Positions 7,072 to 16,387 of a DNA stretch of 56,045 bases are shown here, in pieces; positions within the stretch are counted from its first letter, which is position 1, and the number at the start of each line of letters is the position of its first letter. The notes under the pieces were generated by a model that had not been told where the DNA came from, searched no databases, and was given only the letters and a program-made list of their open reading frames with translations. A program made the position numbers and the translations under genes. The DNA comes from Hellea sp. (GTDB lineage: Bacteria; Pseudomonadota; Alphaproteobacteria; Caulobacterales; Maricaulaceae): positions 1 through 56,045 of the forward strand of contig JALZWM010000046.1 of assembly GCA_023300105.1 (NCBI GenBank). Direction: 5' to 3'.

Positions 7072-9777
7072 ATGTCGCAAATCACCGACACATCCGCGCT
7101 CTCTAAGCGCATAAAGAGCTACGTCAAACGCGCGTGGGCTCAACTGTATTGGGAGCGTTACGCCCCAGTTTTTGCATTTTCTGCTGCAATTTTAGCGGTA
7201 TTCCTTATTGGTGCATTTGGCGGCATATGGGAACGTATTGGAGATCCTTGGCGGCTTATCCTACTGGGTGCCGCGATTATTTTTCTTGTAAACGCCGCGC
7301 TTACTGCACGAAAAACATCACGGCCAAATTTATCAGCCGCCCGCCGCCGCGTTGAAACAGATTCTGATGTGAAGCATCGTCCCCTTGATGTTTTAGATGA
7401 TAGACCCGCAATCAGCGAAGACGTCTGGCCGCTTCACTACAAGACAGCCAAGACATCTGCGCAGACATTAAAGCCCGCGAAATGGCGTCATGCCCTAAGC
7501 CCGATTGACCCTTATTATATGCGCTATATCCTGCCTTGCGCAGTCGGCCTTGCCATGATGTTTGGGTTTGGAGATAATACAGAACGCTTAAGACGTTCAC
7601 TCACGCCAAGCTGGCAAAGCGCAATCAATGCGTCTGATGTCCAGTTCGAAGCATGGGTCGACCCGCCCGAATATACAGGACGTCCTCCCCTTTATTTTAA
7701 AGATAAAAAGAAAATTGATGTGCCTGCGGGCTCTGAACTTGTTGCACGCATTTCTGGCACTAAAGATGCCCCTCGGTTAAAGCTTCAAACATCACGCGGT
7801 GGTAAATACTTGGGCCTTAAACGGTTAGGTCCAAAAAGCTTTGAGGCCCGGGCGATATTAAAAACAAAGACAACTGCGCGTTGGCGTATTGGGACAACTC
7901 AAAAAAAATGGGCCCTGAATGTTCTACCGGATACACCGCCAACCTTATCTTTGAACTCTGATGTCAAAGCAGATAAAAGAGACCGTCTTGCATTTACTTA
8001 TTCCTTTGAGGATGATTACGGCGTCGAAACTCTTACTTTGGAAATACGCTTATTAACTGACGCAATTCATAAAACTGAGACCCGTTCAAATATTACAATT
8101 CCTCTGTCCTCAGGCTCTGTCAAACGCGCCGAAGAGGTTGAGGCCACACTTGACTTAACCAAGCATGAATGGGCGGGCCGTAAAGTTGCCGGCCGTTTGG
8201 TTGCTGTCGATGGATTGGGACAAAGCGCGAGCAGTGAAGACGCTTTTTTTACAGTACCTGATAAAATTTTTATCGAGCCTTTAGCTAAGGCCGTGATTGA
8301 ACAACGCAGCTTAGTTATTGAAGGCCATGCTGAATACGCAACGGTACCGCCTGAACTTGATCCGAAAATCGCGCCAACATTCGATACTTATGAACCTGAT
8401 TACCGGATGAATCGTTCTCCAAAATCTATTCAGCGTGCTGCTTTGTTAATTGATGTTGTGACAGATAAACCTGCAGGCTTGTTTCAAGATCCTGCTATAT
8501 TTATGGGACTTAAAAATGTTCATGGACGCCTGCGCTATGCTCGTGAACAAGACGACTTAAACGGTATTCCCGAAGATCTTTGGGCGATTGCTCTCCGTGC
8601 AGAATTTGGCGTTTTAGGAACAGCTCTTGAAGAAATGCGGGAAGCCAAAGCCGCCCTTCAAGACGGCATGGCAAGACGCGCCCCGCAACGCGAAATTGAC
8701 ACACTTTTTGAACGTTATGACGAAGCTGTTGAACGCTACATGGAAGAGCTTCGCAAAAAAGCGCTTGAAGACGGCAACATCAAAGATGCAGATGGCGGCG
8801 GCGGTGGCGGTGGACGCAACGCCGATGAAATAGAAGAGCTACTGAAGGCTATAGAGGAAGCCAATAGAATTGGCGACGTTGAAGGCGCACGCAAAGCTCT
8901 CGCACAATTAGCTGAATTATTAGAGAATATGGAAATCGAGCTTACGCGCGGAGGGTCCGGCGGCGAAGGAGGTGAAGACACACTCCCGGGCGAAATGAGC
9001 GAGGAAATGGAAAAGTCGCTGGAAGAATTAGCCGACCTTTTAGGTGAACAGCGTGAATTGCAAGATGAGACACGCCAAGCTGAAAACGAAGCAGAGGCTC
9101 AACAGAGTGAACAAGACGGAGACCAAAACGGCGAACAAAATGGAAATGGTTCAAGCGGTGATGGCGCCTTAAGCCCCGGTGAACTTGCTAAAAGACAAGG
9201 TGCTTTAGAAAAGGCCCTTGGCGCTCTCAGTGAAGCTTTACCCGAAGAGGGAGAAACCGGCAACGCGCTCCTATCTGAAGATAAAGATGGAAAAGGGGCG
9301 GGTAGCGCAGAAGATAGAGAAGGTGAAAACGGCGGCGGTGCTGAAGACCCTGATAGTAAAAATCAAGGCGGCGCAGGCGCAGATGACGACGAGCAAACAG
9401 CCGCTGAAGCTTTAGCCGAAGCCGGTGAAGCCATGCGCCGGTCTCAAGACAGTCTACAATCTGGTGATATTTCTGCCGCAGGTGACGCGCAAAGCGAGGC
9501 TGTTAAAGCCCTCCGGCGCGCAGGACAAGCCATAGCTCAATCTGGGCGCAAGGACAGCAAAGGTCAAGGTGAAGACGGAAGTGAAGAAGCCGAAAATGAA
9601 GACCCTCTTGGCCGTGAAAACGGGGGTACGTCTGATGAATCAGAAGCGGATATAGACACGCGCGATAATGCCACGCGTTCGCGCGAACTCAGAGAAGAAC
9701 TACGCCGTCGCTCATCTGAGCAAGAGCGTGAAAAGATTGAACGCGATTATCTCGAGCGGCTGTTAAAGCGTTTTTAA
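7072..9777 (+). CDS. TIGR02302 / DUF4175 family membrane protein
   Basis: A 901-residue protein. The N-terminus has two membrane segments (about residues 30-50 and 62-80) and a third hydrophobic stretch near 150-165; a large extracytoplasmic beta-rich part follows (about 190-430). The C-terminal half is low-complexity and acidic: a poly-Gly run GGGGGG near residue 580, many Glu/Gln/Asn/Gly blocks from about 625 to 870, then a final charged helix. This architecture is that of the alphaproteobacterial TIGR02302 family, which has no settled function but often sits beside lysA. Its own promoter probably lies in 6999-7071. Confidence 0.9.
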   Translation: MSQITDTSALSKRIKSYVKRAWAQLYWERYAPVFAFSAAILAVFLIGAFGGIWERIGDPWRLILLGAAIIFLVNAALTARKTSRPNLSAARRRVETDSDVKHRPLDVLDDRPAISEDVWPLHYKTAKTSAQTLKPAKWRHALSPIDPYYMRYILPCAVGLAMMFGFGDNTERLRRSLTPSWQSAINASDVQFEAWVDPPEYTGRPPLYFKDKKKIDVPAGSELVARISGTKDAPRLKLQTSRGGKYLGLKRLGPKSFEARAILKTKTTARWRIGTTQKKWALNVLPDTPPTLSLNSDVKADKRDRLAFTYSFEDDYGVETLTLEIRLLTDAIHKTETRSNITIPLSSGSVKRAEEVEATLDLTKHEWAGRKVAGRLVAVDGLGQSASSEDAFFTVPDKIFIEPLAKAVIEQRSLVIEGHAEYATVPPELDPKIAPTFDTYEPDYRMNRSPKSIQRAALLIDVVTDKPAGLFQDPAIFMGLKNVHGRLRYAREQDDLNGIPEDLWAIALRAEFGVLGTALEEMREAKAALQDGMARRAPQREIDTLFERYDEAVERYMEELRKKALEDGNIKDADGGGGGGGRNADEIEELLKAIEEANRIGDVEGARKALAQLAELLENMEIELTRGGSGGEGGEDTLPGEMSEEMEKSLEELADLLGEQRELQDETRQAENEAEAQQSEQDGDQNGEQNGNGSSGDGALSPGELAKRQGALEKALGALSEALPEEGETGNALLSEDKDGKGAGSAEDREGENGGGAEDPDSKNQGGAGADDDEQTAAEALAEAGEAMRRSQDSLQSGDISAAGDAQSEAVKALRRAGQAIAQSGRKDSKGQGEDGSEEAENEDPLGRENGGTSDESEADIDTRDNATRSRELREELRRRSSEQEREKIERDYLERLLKRF

Positions 9778-9795
9778 AACCAATGCTGGTATATT

Positions 9796-10572
9796 TTATC
9801 TTATAGAATGCGGTATCTCGCCAACGTCTGCTGGTGCAGCACCATCCTGCGTATCAAATTTATATTTTAAAGCAGCCATATCTAATGGCGGGTTTGGATA
9901 TTCAGATATGAAAGTAAGACGCGATTCTTTATCTATACGCTGAGCCTGAGTATCAACAATCCAAGACGTCAACTCATTACCCGCCGCATCATGTAAAGAT
10001 AGCCTGATCAAAGGAATGTCTTGAGCTTTTGAAGAAATATTACGTATGGCCCCATTAACAACCAAGACAGATTTATTCTCAATAATGGTATGACGTATAA
10101 TGGGATCTTCAAATTCTAATCCGGTCAAACTTACATTGATACCAAGAGTCTTGTAGAGTGTGGCAGTCTTGGGCCATTTATTTACAATATCTTGACGAGA
10201 AACATAGGCGAGCCCAGCAACGGTCGATAAAATTAATAAAGGTACAAACCAAATTAAACCTACTGCCAACATACGGCGTCCCCGCCGTTTACTGTCTGCG
10301 CGGTTACGTATATCGACATGTGCGCCAGGCTTACTTTGGGTAACAGCAGGCTTGTTCGGGAGACTATCGTCCTTCTCAACCGTACTGCGTGCGAGCGCAG
10401 GCGCTGCAGTTATAGATTCAACTTGATTATCCTGAAGAGTCAATTCGTCGAGTTCAGAGCCGACAAACCATGTCGTCTCACACTTAGAACAGCGCACAGT
10501 GCGCCCATTTGGGCCAATTGAGCCTTCTTTAGCCAAATAACGCGTGGTACATTCGGGACAGGTAAGTATCAT
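9796..10572 (-). CDS. MJ0042-type zinc-ribbon protein with DUF3426-like C-terminus
   Basis: A 258-residue protein starting MILTCPECTTRYLA; two CxxC pairs (CPEC and CSKC) in the first 33 residues form the MJ0042 zinc ribbon. After a low-complexity linker there is one membrane helix at about residues 107-128 (LAVGLIWFVPLLILSTVAGLAY), then an extracytoplasmic domain containing VLVVNGAIRNISSKAQDIPLIRLSL, typical of DUF3426. The arrangement suggests a cytoplasmic sensing ribbon linked to a periplasmic domain. It is divergent from ftsE across only 43 bases, which is a common alphaproteobacterial arrangement and suggests shared control. Confidence 0.9.
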   Translation of the reverse strand: MILTCPECTTRYLAKEGSIGPNGRTVRCSKCETTWFVGSELDELTLQDNQVESITAAPALARSTVEKDDSLPNKPAVTQSKPGAHVDIRNRADSKRRGRRMLAVGLIWFVPLLILSTVAGLAYVSRQDIVNKWPKTATLYKTLGINVSLTGLEFEDPIIRHTIIENKSVLVVNGAIRNISSKAQDIPLIRLSLHDAAGNELTSWIVDTQAQRIDKESRLTFISEYPNPPLDMAALKYKFDTQDGAAPADVGEIPHSIR

Positions 10573-10615
10573 TGAGTTCTCGATTCGTTTCCGTTATATG
10601 TGCAAATAAATTATT

Positions 10616-11338
10616 GTGAAGTCCAGCCCTAGCCAACATACAAGAGACCTAACCTCACCTTCATTCGATGTTGTTCGATTTGAGCGCGTAGGCGTGCGGT
10701 ATAATCGCGGCCCTGAAATTCTGTCTGATGTAAACATGAGATTAAAGCGCGGTAGCTTCACCTTTCTAACAGGCGCTTCTGGCGCGGGGAAATCTACGCT
10801 CTTAAAATTATGCTATCTGACGTTAAAACATTCTCGCGGTCTCATAAATCTATTTGAAAATGATGCTTCAATCATGACCCACGCGGAGCAACAATCAACA
10901 AAACGAAAAATTGGAGTCGTGCTTCAAGACTTTCGCCTTATTGATCATTTAAACGTCTTTGAAAATGTGGCTCTCCCTTTACGAGTTATGGAAGAGACCC
11001 GTAGCGAATACACACAAGACGTTGTTGAGTTATTGCAATGGGTTGGCCTCGGGCATAAAATGGATGCTATGCCTCAAACATTATCAGGCGGAGAACAACA
11101 ACGCGCAGCCATTGCACGCGCTGTCATTGCCAAGCCAGACCTCCTTATTGCGGATGAACCAACAGGTAATGTTGACCCCGTTATAGCGCGGCGGCTTCTA
11201 CGGCTTTTTTCTGAAATGAATAGAATGGGCACGACCATTCTTATCGCAACCCATGACACAACACTTATAAGAGAAATTCAAGCCGACATATTACGGATAG
11301 AAAACGGACAGCTATTTGAAGGTTTAACGAGCTTATAA
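10616..11338 (+). CDS. ftsE: Cell-division ABC transporter ATPase FtsE
   Basis: A 240-residue ABC ATPase, read from a GTG start. Walker A is GASGAGKST (residues 53-61), the Q-loop glutamine is Q104 in VLQDF, the signature is LSGGE (156-160), and Walker B is LLIADEP (176-182), followed by an H-loop IATHD. FtsE pairs with FtsX to relay cytoplasmic ATP hydrolysis to periplasmic peptidoglycan hydrolases at the divisome. The stop codon overlaps the ftsX start by one base (TAATG), so the two are translationally coupled. The first 15 residues are poorly conserved, so a slightly later start cannot be excluded. Confidence 0.95.
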   Translation: MKSSPSQHTRDLTSPSFDVVRFERVGVRYNRGPEILSDVNMRLKRGSFTFLTGASGAGKSTLLKLCYLTLKHSRGLINLFENDASIMTHAEQQSTKRKIGVVLQDFRLIDHLNVFENVALPLRVMEETRSEYTQDVVELLQWVGLGHKMDAMPQTLSGGEQQRAAIARAVIAKPDLLIADEPTGNVDPVIARRLLRLFSEMNRMGTTILIATHDTTLIREIQADILRIENGQLFEGLTSL

Positions 11339-12237
11339 TGGATAATAGAGCTGACATTCCAAGCGCCTACCCTTTGCTCAATACGCGCCATGATAATGCC
11401 CGCACGCTTATAACTGTCCTTGCGATCATGACCTTCCTTGCGAGCTTGGCGCTCGTCTTTGCTTTATCAGCCCAAAGGCTTAAATCGAATTGGCAAGATG
11501 AACTTAGGAGCAGTGCAACGATTCAAATCATGGTCGAAAATCCAGACATGAAAGCCCTCAAGATAGATACAGCAACGGCCTTCTTAAAAGCTGAATTTCC
11601 AAACGCATCAATCAAGACTATCCAGACAGCAGAAGCCAAAGAACTTCTCACGCCATGGCTTGGTAGTGTTAATCTACCCGAAGACCTCCCAATCCCCACA
11701 CTGATGACAATCGATTTTGAAGATCAAAAGACATTTAATGCAAGTGATCTAAAATCAAAATTATCTGCGGAAGGTATCATTGCAGACGTCGATGACCACT
11801 CTAGATGGTCAGACCAGATAAGCCGAACTGGTAGCGGCCTTCTCGCAAGTGCCATAGCTTTGCTTGTTCTGATTTTTTTAGCCTGCGCCGCAGTGTCTGC
11901 CTTTGCAACGCAAGCAGCCCTTTCTGCTCAAAGAAATGTTATCAGGGTACTTATTCAGGTCGGGGCTTCAGATAATTTCATCACCAAACTTTTTATTTGG
12001 CAAGCTGGAAAACGCGGCTTGATTAGTGGTTTTATTGGAGTTTTATTTGGGACGATTGTCTCAATCATCGCAAACCTCAAACGAAATACGGAAACGTCCT
12101 TAATTCCAGACCTAACTATGAATTGGACAGATGCACTCTGGTTGATTTGCCTCGCTCTGTGTATAAGCCTTATCTGTGCCGTCGCAGCGGGCATCACATC
12201 CTTACGTCTTTTACACGAAGAAAATCGCCGCTCATGA
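11338..12237 (+). CDS. ftsX: Cell-division permease FtsX
   Basis: A 299-residue membrane protein with the FtsX layout: first membrane helix near residues 22-43, a periplasmic loop of about 120 residues, then three helices near 163-185, 218-240 and 262-285. The loop contains the ATIQIMVENPDMKALK strand and PIPTLMTIDFEDQ. It is coupled to ftsE at the 5' end and overlaps the next gene by ATGA at the 3' end. It partners FtsE in control of septal peptidoglycan cleavage; in Caulobacter FtsEX also affects divisome assembly. Confidence 0.93.
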   Translation: MDNRADIPSAYPLLNTRHDNARTLITVLAIMTFLASLALVFALSAQRLKSNWQDELRSSATIQIMVENPDMKALKIDTATAFLKAEFPNASIKTIQTAEAKELLTPWLGSVNLPEDLPIPTLMTIDFEDQKTFNASDLKSKLSAEGIIADVDDHSRWSDQISRTGSGLLASAIALLVLIFLACAAVSAFATQAALSAQRNVIRVLIQVGASDNFITKLFIWQAGKRGLISGFIGVLFGTIVSIIANLKRNTETSLIPDLTMNWTDALWLICLALCISLICAVAAGITSLRLLHEENRRS

Positions 12238-12935
12238 CACGCCAACGTAAAAAATTGTCACCCGGTGAAAAGCGAAGCGGTTGGATAAAGTTCATCTTAT
12301 TCATGTCTCTTTTAAGCCTGTTTTTATTTATAGTCGGCTTCGTTATCTTTGCCTTTAAAATAGAACAAATCAGTCCCCCGACCTCTATTCCCAAAGCAGA
12401 CGGTATTGTTGTTTGGACAGGCAAAGGCGGCGGCCGCCTCGAAACTGGTGCTGACCTTCTCATGCAAAACAAGGGCGAACGTTTATTAATATCAGGTGTG
12501 AATGAAAAGACTTCTTTAGAGGCCATCAAAGACCTTTTAATTTTGTCTGACGAAAAGTCTGATTGCTGCATTGATTTGGATTACAATGCAAAAGACACAA
12601 TCGGTAATGCACGTGAAACCGCTAGTTGGACCCGTGCTTTAGGATATGAGCATATCATACTCGTAACATCAGCCTATCATATGCCACGCGCTGAAATCGA
12701 AATTGGCGCAGCCATAGGCAGAGTCAAAATAACTCCCTACCCCGTCGTTAGCCAAAATAGACTCCCTTGGTTCGTCAATAGCACACGTTTTAAACGCTTG
12801 TTCCAAGAATATGGAAAGTTATTACTTTCATATTTAAGAGAACCTGCCAGCCGCGAAAATCAACACGCGCCACTATTAGGTCCACTACCGCAAATTTTGG
12901 AAGAAGACGTCATAGATAAAAAGATCAAAAAATAA
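12234..12935 (+). CDS. YdcF/SanA (DUF218) family protein
   Basis: The start is taken at the ATG at 12234, whose ATGA overlaps the ftsX stop; the frame is open further upstream but that part lies inside ftsX. The 233-residue product has one membrane helix (FILFMSLLSLFLFIVGFVIFAF), then the DUF218 domain: ADGIVVWTGKGGGRLETGADLL, GERLLISGVN, the conserved DTIGNARETASWTRALGY, and LVTSAYHMPRAEIE. Members include SanA and ElyC, which affect envelope permeability and peptidoglycan precursor use. Its place after ftsEX supports an envelope role, but the substrate is unknown. Confidence 0.9.
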   Translation: MTRQRKKLSPGEKRSGWIKFILFMSLLSLFLFIVGFVIFAFKIEQISPPTSIPKADGIVVWTGKGGGRLETGADLLMQNKGERLLISGVNEKTSLEAIKDLLILSDEKSDCCIDLDYNAKDTIGNARETASWTRALGYEHIILVTSAYHMPRAEIEIGAAIGRVKITPYPVVSQNRLPWFVNSTRFKRLFQEYGKLLLSYLREPASRENQHAPLLGPLPQILEEDVIDKKIKK

Positions 12936-12947
12936 GAAGTCAGGGCG

Positions 12948-13931
12948 ATGAAGAAATTTTTACTTACTGTGATAGTTTTCTTTGTTGGATTTTGTATCTA
13001 TTGGGCCGCTGGACGCTCAATCATGTTAAAGACGTTAGATCATGAGTTTAAAACTTTAGAAGTTCAAGGTTATGATGTTGACCACAAAGGTTTATCGGCA
13101 GGAGGCTTCCCGCTACTCTTTCGCTCATCCCTCGCAGAGCCAGATTTTTCATCCCCAAGAGCCATACCAAAACCTTGGTCAATCAAAGCCAACAAAGTCA
13201 CACTGCAAGCGTCGGTCTTTAATCCCCTAAGTTGGAGTGTTCGGCATGAAGGAGACGCTAGAATAGATTTACGCGCCCCCAAAGGAGAACGGTGGTTATT
13301 TGACGTTCGTCCCTTTTCACTCGACCTTCAGGCCAAGGTCAGAAAAGATGGAACCGTAAAATCTTTAAACGCTGAAATAAACCGTCCCCAAATTCAAGCC
13401 GTAATAGGAACACTGCCGCCCTTAGTTGGATTAGATAAGGCTCGCATAATTATTCAGCCTCTAAAAGAGGACATGATGTATGAGTTTTCATCGCAAAATA
13501 TTTTTTTAGAAAAAGATACTCTAAAATACTTACAGATGGCTTTTGGCCCCAAAATCAGCATGTTAGATATGATTGTTTTTGCTAAAAATATGGAGACATT
13601 AGATATAAAATCACAAGAAAACTGGACGAAGTCGGCTAGATTAATTTCGCCAGATTGGACAATAAAATGGAACGACAATGTATTTACAGGAGACTTTGAT
13701 TTAACGCTCACAAAGCTCGGTTTGGATGGCAGTATACGCGCAAAAGTCGAAGACTTACCTAGCCTTATTAATCAACTTACAGAGGCTGGCATGTTTACAA
13801 AGCAACAAGCAACATCTCTTAAAATGGGCGCAAAACTACTGCCTAGAAATAATGAAGGGCGCCAAGAAATCACTTTCAATTTAAGACAGGGATATCTTTT
13901 GCTCTTTGGACAGAGGCTTTATAAATTTTAA
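12948..13931 (+). CDS. DUF2125 domain protein
   Basis: A 327-residue protein with an N-terminal signal anchor (LLTVIVFFVGFCIYWAAG) and a long beta-rich extracytoplasmic part. The segments GLSAGGFPLLFRSSLAEPDF and VTLQASVFNPLSWSVRHEGD match the start of DUF2125, an alphaproteobacterial family of unknown function. It is the last gene of the ftsE-ftsX-ydcF run, 12 bases after the preceding stop. Its stop codon overlaps that of the convergent prephenate dehydrogenase gene by 3 bases. Confidence 0.87.
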   Translation: MKKFLLTVIVFFVGFCIYWAAGRSIMLKTLDHEFKTLEVQGYDVDHKGLSAGGFPLLFRSSLAEPDFSSPRAIPKPWSIKANKVTLQASVFNPLSWSVRHEGDARIDLRAPKGERWLFDVRPFSLDLQAKVRKDGTVKSLNAEINRPQIQAVIGTLPPLVGLDKARIIIQPLKEDMMYEFSSQNIFLEKDTLKYLQMAFGPKISMLDMIVFAKNMETLDIKSQENWTKSARLISPDWTIKWNDNVFTGDFDLTLTKLGLDGSIRAKVEDLPSLINQLTEAGMFTKQQATSLKMGAKLLPRNNEGRQEITFNLRQGYLLLFGQRLYKF

Positions 13932-14836
13932 TCATCTCTGCCAAAATTAGGTGCGGCACTATCCTGACCTGCATCAACGATTTTTTTACGAATATCTCTT
14001 GTCTTAGCAAAATGCTCTAACAAAGCATCACCATCTTCCCAGCGTATAGCACGTTTGAGGGCTGATAAATCTTCGATAAACCTATCCACCACTTCAAGCG
14101 TTGCCTCACGGTTACTTAAAAAGACATCCCGCCACATAACAGGGTCTGACGCCGCGATACGGGTGAAGTCTCGAAACCCCCCCGCTGAAAACTTTACCAC
14201 TTCATTATTGGTGACAGTCTCCATATCCACTGCTGTTCCGACCAGCGTATAAGCAATTAAATGCGGAACATGTGAAGTAGTCGCTAAAACAATATCATGA
14301 CGCTTGGGGTCCATTATCGCAACATCTGAACCAATTCCAGTCCAGAAGGCTTTTAAGGCATCAACAGCCTTTTCATCGGAACCCTCTACAGGCGTAAGGA
14401 CACACCATCTATCTTGAAACAACTCAGCAAAGCCAGCTTCGGGCCCTGAATACTCAGTCCCTGCAATCGGATGTGCTGGAATAAAATGAATATCATCTCT
14501 TAGATATGGGGCGATTTGACGAATCACATCTCCCTTAACTGATCCAACATCAGATAATATAGTACCAGTTTTCATAACGGGAATAATTTGCTCCGCCACT
14601 TCGCCCATACGACCCGGCGGAACACATAAAATAATGAGATCGGCTTTGGAGGCGTAAAACTCAGGTGCATTTTCAGAAACACCATCCGCAAAACCTAAGC
14701 GTTCAATGGAGGCGCAAGCGCTAGCTGATTGGTCCGCCACATAGACAGTTTTAGCCTGACCATGTGCTTTTGCAGCTCTTGCAATAGAGCTGCCGATAAG
14801 CCCACAGCCAATGATTAAAAGCGTATCAATACTCAC
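13928..14836 (-). CDS. tyrC: Prephenate/arogenate (cyclohexadienyl) dehydrogenase
   Basis: A 302-residue NAD(P)-dependent enzyme, GTG start. The Rossmann motif GCGLIGSSIAR is at residues 9-19; LILCVPP, SDVGSVKGDV, the HPIAGTEYSGP loop with the active-site histidine, and TTSHVPHLIAY follow, all typical of TyrA/TyrC. It oxidatively decarboxylates prephenate or arogenate on the way to tyrosine. No ACT domain is present. The upstream gene is a chorismate mutase, 33 bases away, so two aromatic amino acid steps are cotranscribed. Confidence 0.95.
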   Translation of the reverse strand: MSIDTLLIIGCGLIGSSIARAAKAHGQAKTVYVADQSASACASIERLGFADGVSENAPEFYASKADLIILCVPPGRMGEVAEQIIPVMKTGTILSDVGSVKGDVIRQIAPYLRDDIHFIPAHPIAGTEYSGPEAGFAELFQDRWCVLTPVEGSDEKAVDALKAFWTGIGSDVAIMDPKRHDIVLATTSHVPHLIAYTLVGTAVDMETVTNNEVVKFSAGGFRDFTRIAASDPVMWRDVFLSNREATLEVVDRFIEDLSALKRAIRWEDGDALLEHFAKTRDIRKKIVDAGQDSAAPNFGRDD

Positions 14837-14869
14837 AATATTATCCCGTCAGTTTTTAAACTAGCTTCA

Positions 14870-15604
14870 TCAAGTTAATTTCATGGGCTTAGGTAGAACG
14901 CCAATAATTTTAGCCCTCTCAGGTGCAGTTTCAATATACCCGTCTAAACTAATCAACTTATGATCACCTGCCTCGGCCCGTAAAACAGCGCCATTGATAT
15001 GACTGTAATCAGAACACACTAGTAATGTTTGGTCGTTTCCAGAAGGTTGAATATCCGCCGTAGACACAGCCACAGCCCGCGGCCACCCGCTATCACCTGT
15101 ACGGGGCAAACCCGCAAGGATATGCATATCTGGCATCGCGCCTTTTGCGCCTAACGCCGTCCACCAACTATTCATTCCACCCGGCGCGGGTAAAACGGCC
15201 ACGCCTTCATCATCACCATAAGCCGCGGCCAAAGCAGAGCTCGCTGTCGGATAGGACATCGCGGGTATAGCCGCGCCAAAACGGTCACGCACCAATGACC
15301 AGACCTCTAGGGCATCTCCTTCCAAGGCGATATGCAACTTCATTGGCCCTTGCAAAGCAAGGCTAGCACTCATGAGTTCTGCCCAGATACGTGAGACGAG
15401 TTCTGCGGGCGTATCCTCTGTTGCTTCAGCCAACTCCCTAACATGACTTTCCTCGCGGGACGGACGCCAAACACGGGCTCCTGATTTAGCCCTTCGGACA
15501 GCCCCCGCAAGCTCAAGACGTTCAGCAATAAGACCAAGCAAAGCCTTATCAACACGGTCGATTTCAACACGCACTTGTTCAATTTTGAGTGTCGGTTTAC
15601 TCAT
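14870..15604 (-). CDS. Chorismate mutase with a prephenate-dehydratase-like C-terminal domain
   Basis: A 244-residue protein. Residues 8-90 are an AroQ-type chorismate mutase helix set: VRVEIDRVDKALLGLIAERLELAG, then REESHVRELAE. The remaining part, starting MKLHIALEGDALEVWSLVRDRFG, has the alternating pattern of a periplasmic-binding-like fold, as in prephenate dehydratase, but the catalytic Thr-Arg-Phe segment is not visible, so dehydratase activity is doubtful. This composite is found in other alphaproteobacteria. It overlaps the methyltransferase upstream by 8 bases. In related genomes a histidinol-phosphate aminotransferase gene often sits between this gene and tyrC; it is absent here. 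Confidence 0.88.
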   Translation of the reverse strand: MSKPTLKIEQVRVEIDRVDKALLGLIAERLELAGAVRRAKSGARVWRPSREESHVRELAEATEDTPAELVSRIWAELMSASLALQGPMKLHIALEGDALEVWSLVRDRFGAAIPAMSYPTASSALAAAYGDDEGVAVLPAPGGMNSWWTALGAKGAMPDMHILAGLPRTGDSGWPRAVAVSTADIQPSGNDQTLLVCSDYSHINGAVLRAEAGDHKLISLDGYIETAPERAKIIGVLPKPMKLT

Positions 15605-16349
15605 GCGTATTCCTATTAGTGCCTGTTCTATTCACTATGGGCTTAGCACTAAAATTTGGCCGCATAACTAACTTCTTTGAATGTCCTTTAGGCTCGGCAT
15701 AAAGACGCTTTACAGCTTCCACAAGGACAAGTCCTGAAAATCCAGGCCAAACCGTTTCGCCAAAGCGTTCACACCCCCGCGTAAAGCTTGGATTCACGAC
15801 TTTACGGATAGGCGGAACGTATAATGCCCCCGACCAAACCGTCGGGACAAAACCTGCATCATTGAGTGCACCGCGCAATTGGGTTCTCGAAAAAGGCCGA
15901 CCCGCGCCAAAAGGGCTTTTATCTGAACGCGCCCACATGCCGCTTCTATTTGAGGCAATCACAACAATGCGCCCTTCGGGCCGTGTGACGCGCCATAACT
16001 CTCGTAATAAAACGGGTAAATCTGGCGCTTCTTCGGCCCCATGAACACATAGAACATGATCAAATCTGGCATCAGAAAATGGTAGAGAGTACTCTTCGGT
16101 CAGGCAAGCTATAATACCTCGACTACTCGTGCTAGCGACAGCTCCTTGTCCGCCCGGCATGGCAAGTACAACACGGTTAGCTGTGCGCATATAAGAATTT
16201 AAATAGGGGGCGCAATAACCAAAGCCCAAAACGTCGCGCCCTGACAAGTCAGGCCATAAGGACTTTAAACGGCGCATTGCCATTTCAAGAGCCGCATGCC
16301 CTAAACGAGAGGCATAAAATTTTTCCAGTGTGATTACGGTCTGGCGCAT
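15597..16349 (-). CDS. Class I SAM-dependent methyltransferase
   Basis: A 250-residue protein with a methyltransferase type 11 core: DVLGFGYCAPYL replaces the usual glycine-rich SAM loop, FDHVLCVHGAEEAPDLPVLLRELWRVTRPEGRIVVIA gives motifs II-III, followed by GRPFSRTQLRGALNDAGF. This kind of gene is commonly found beside the chorismate mutase in alphaproteobacteria. Its substrate is unknown. The atypical first motif leaves open whether it is fully active. It overlaps the chorismate mutase gene, so the two are cotranslated. Confidence 0.85.
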   Translation of the reverse strand: MRQTVITLEKFYASRLGHAALEMAMRRLKSLWPDLSGRDVLGFGYCAPYLNSYMRTANRVVLAMPGGQGAVASTSSRGIIACLTEEYSLPFSDARFDHVLCVHGAEEAPDLPVLLRELWRVTRPEGRIVVIASNRSGMWARSDKSPFGAGRPFSRTQLRGALNDAGFVPTVWSGALYVPPIRKVVNPSFTRGCERFGETVWPGFSGLVLVEAVKRLYAEPKGHSKKLVMRPNFSAKPIVNRTGTNRNTHE

Positions 16350-16387
16350 AAGCAGACCTTAGCCGCATCTGAATAAGATTTAAACGA

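Noticed and set aside
12194-12571. Minus-strand frame of 125 codons opposite ftsX and the YdcF-like gene
   Set aside because: The plus-strand genes there have clear family motifs; the antisense product has no recognisable features.
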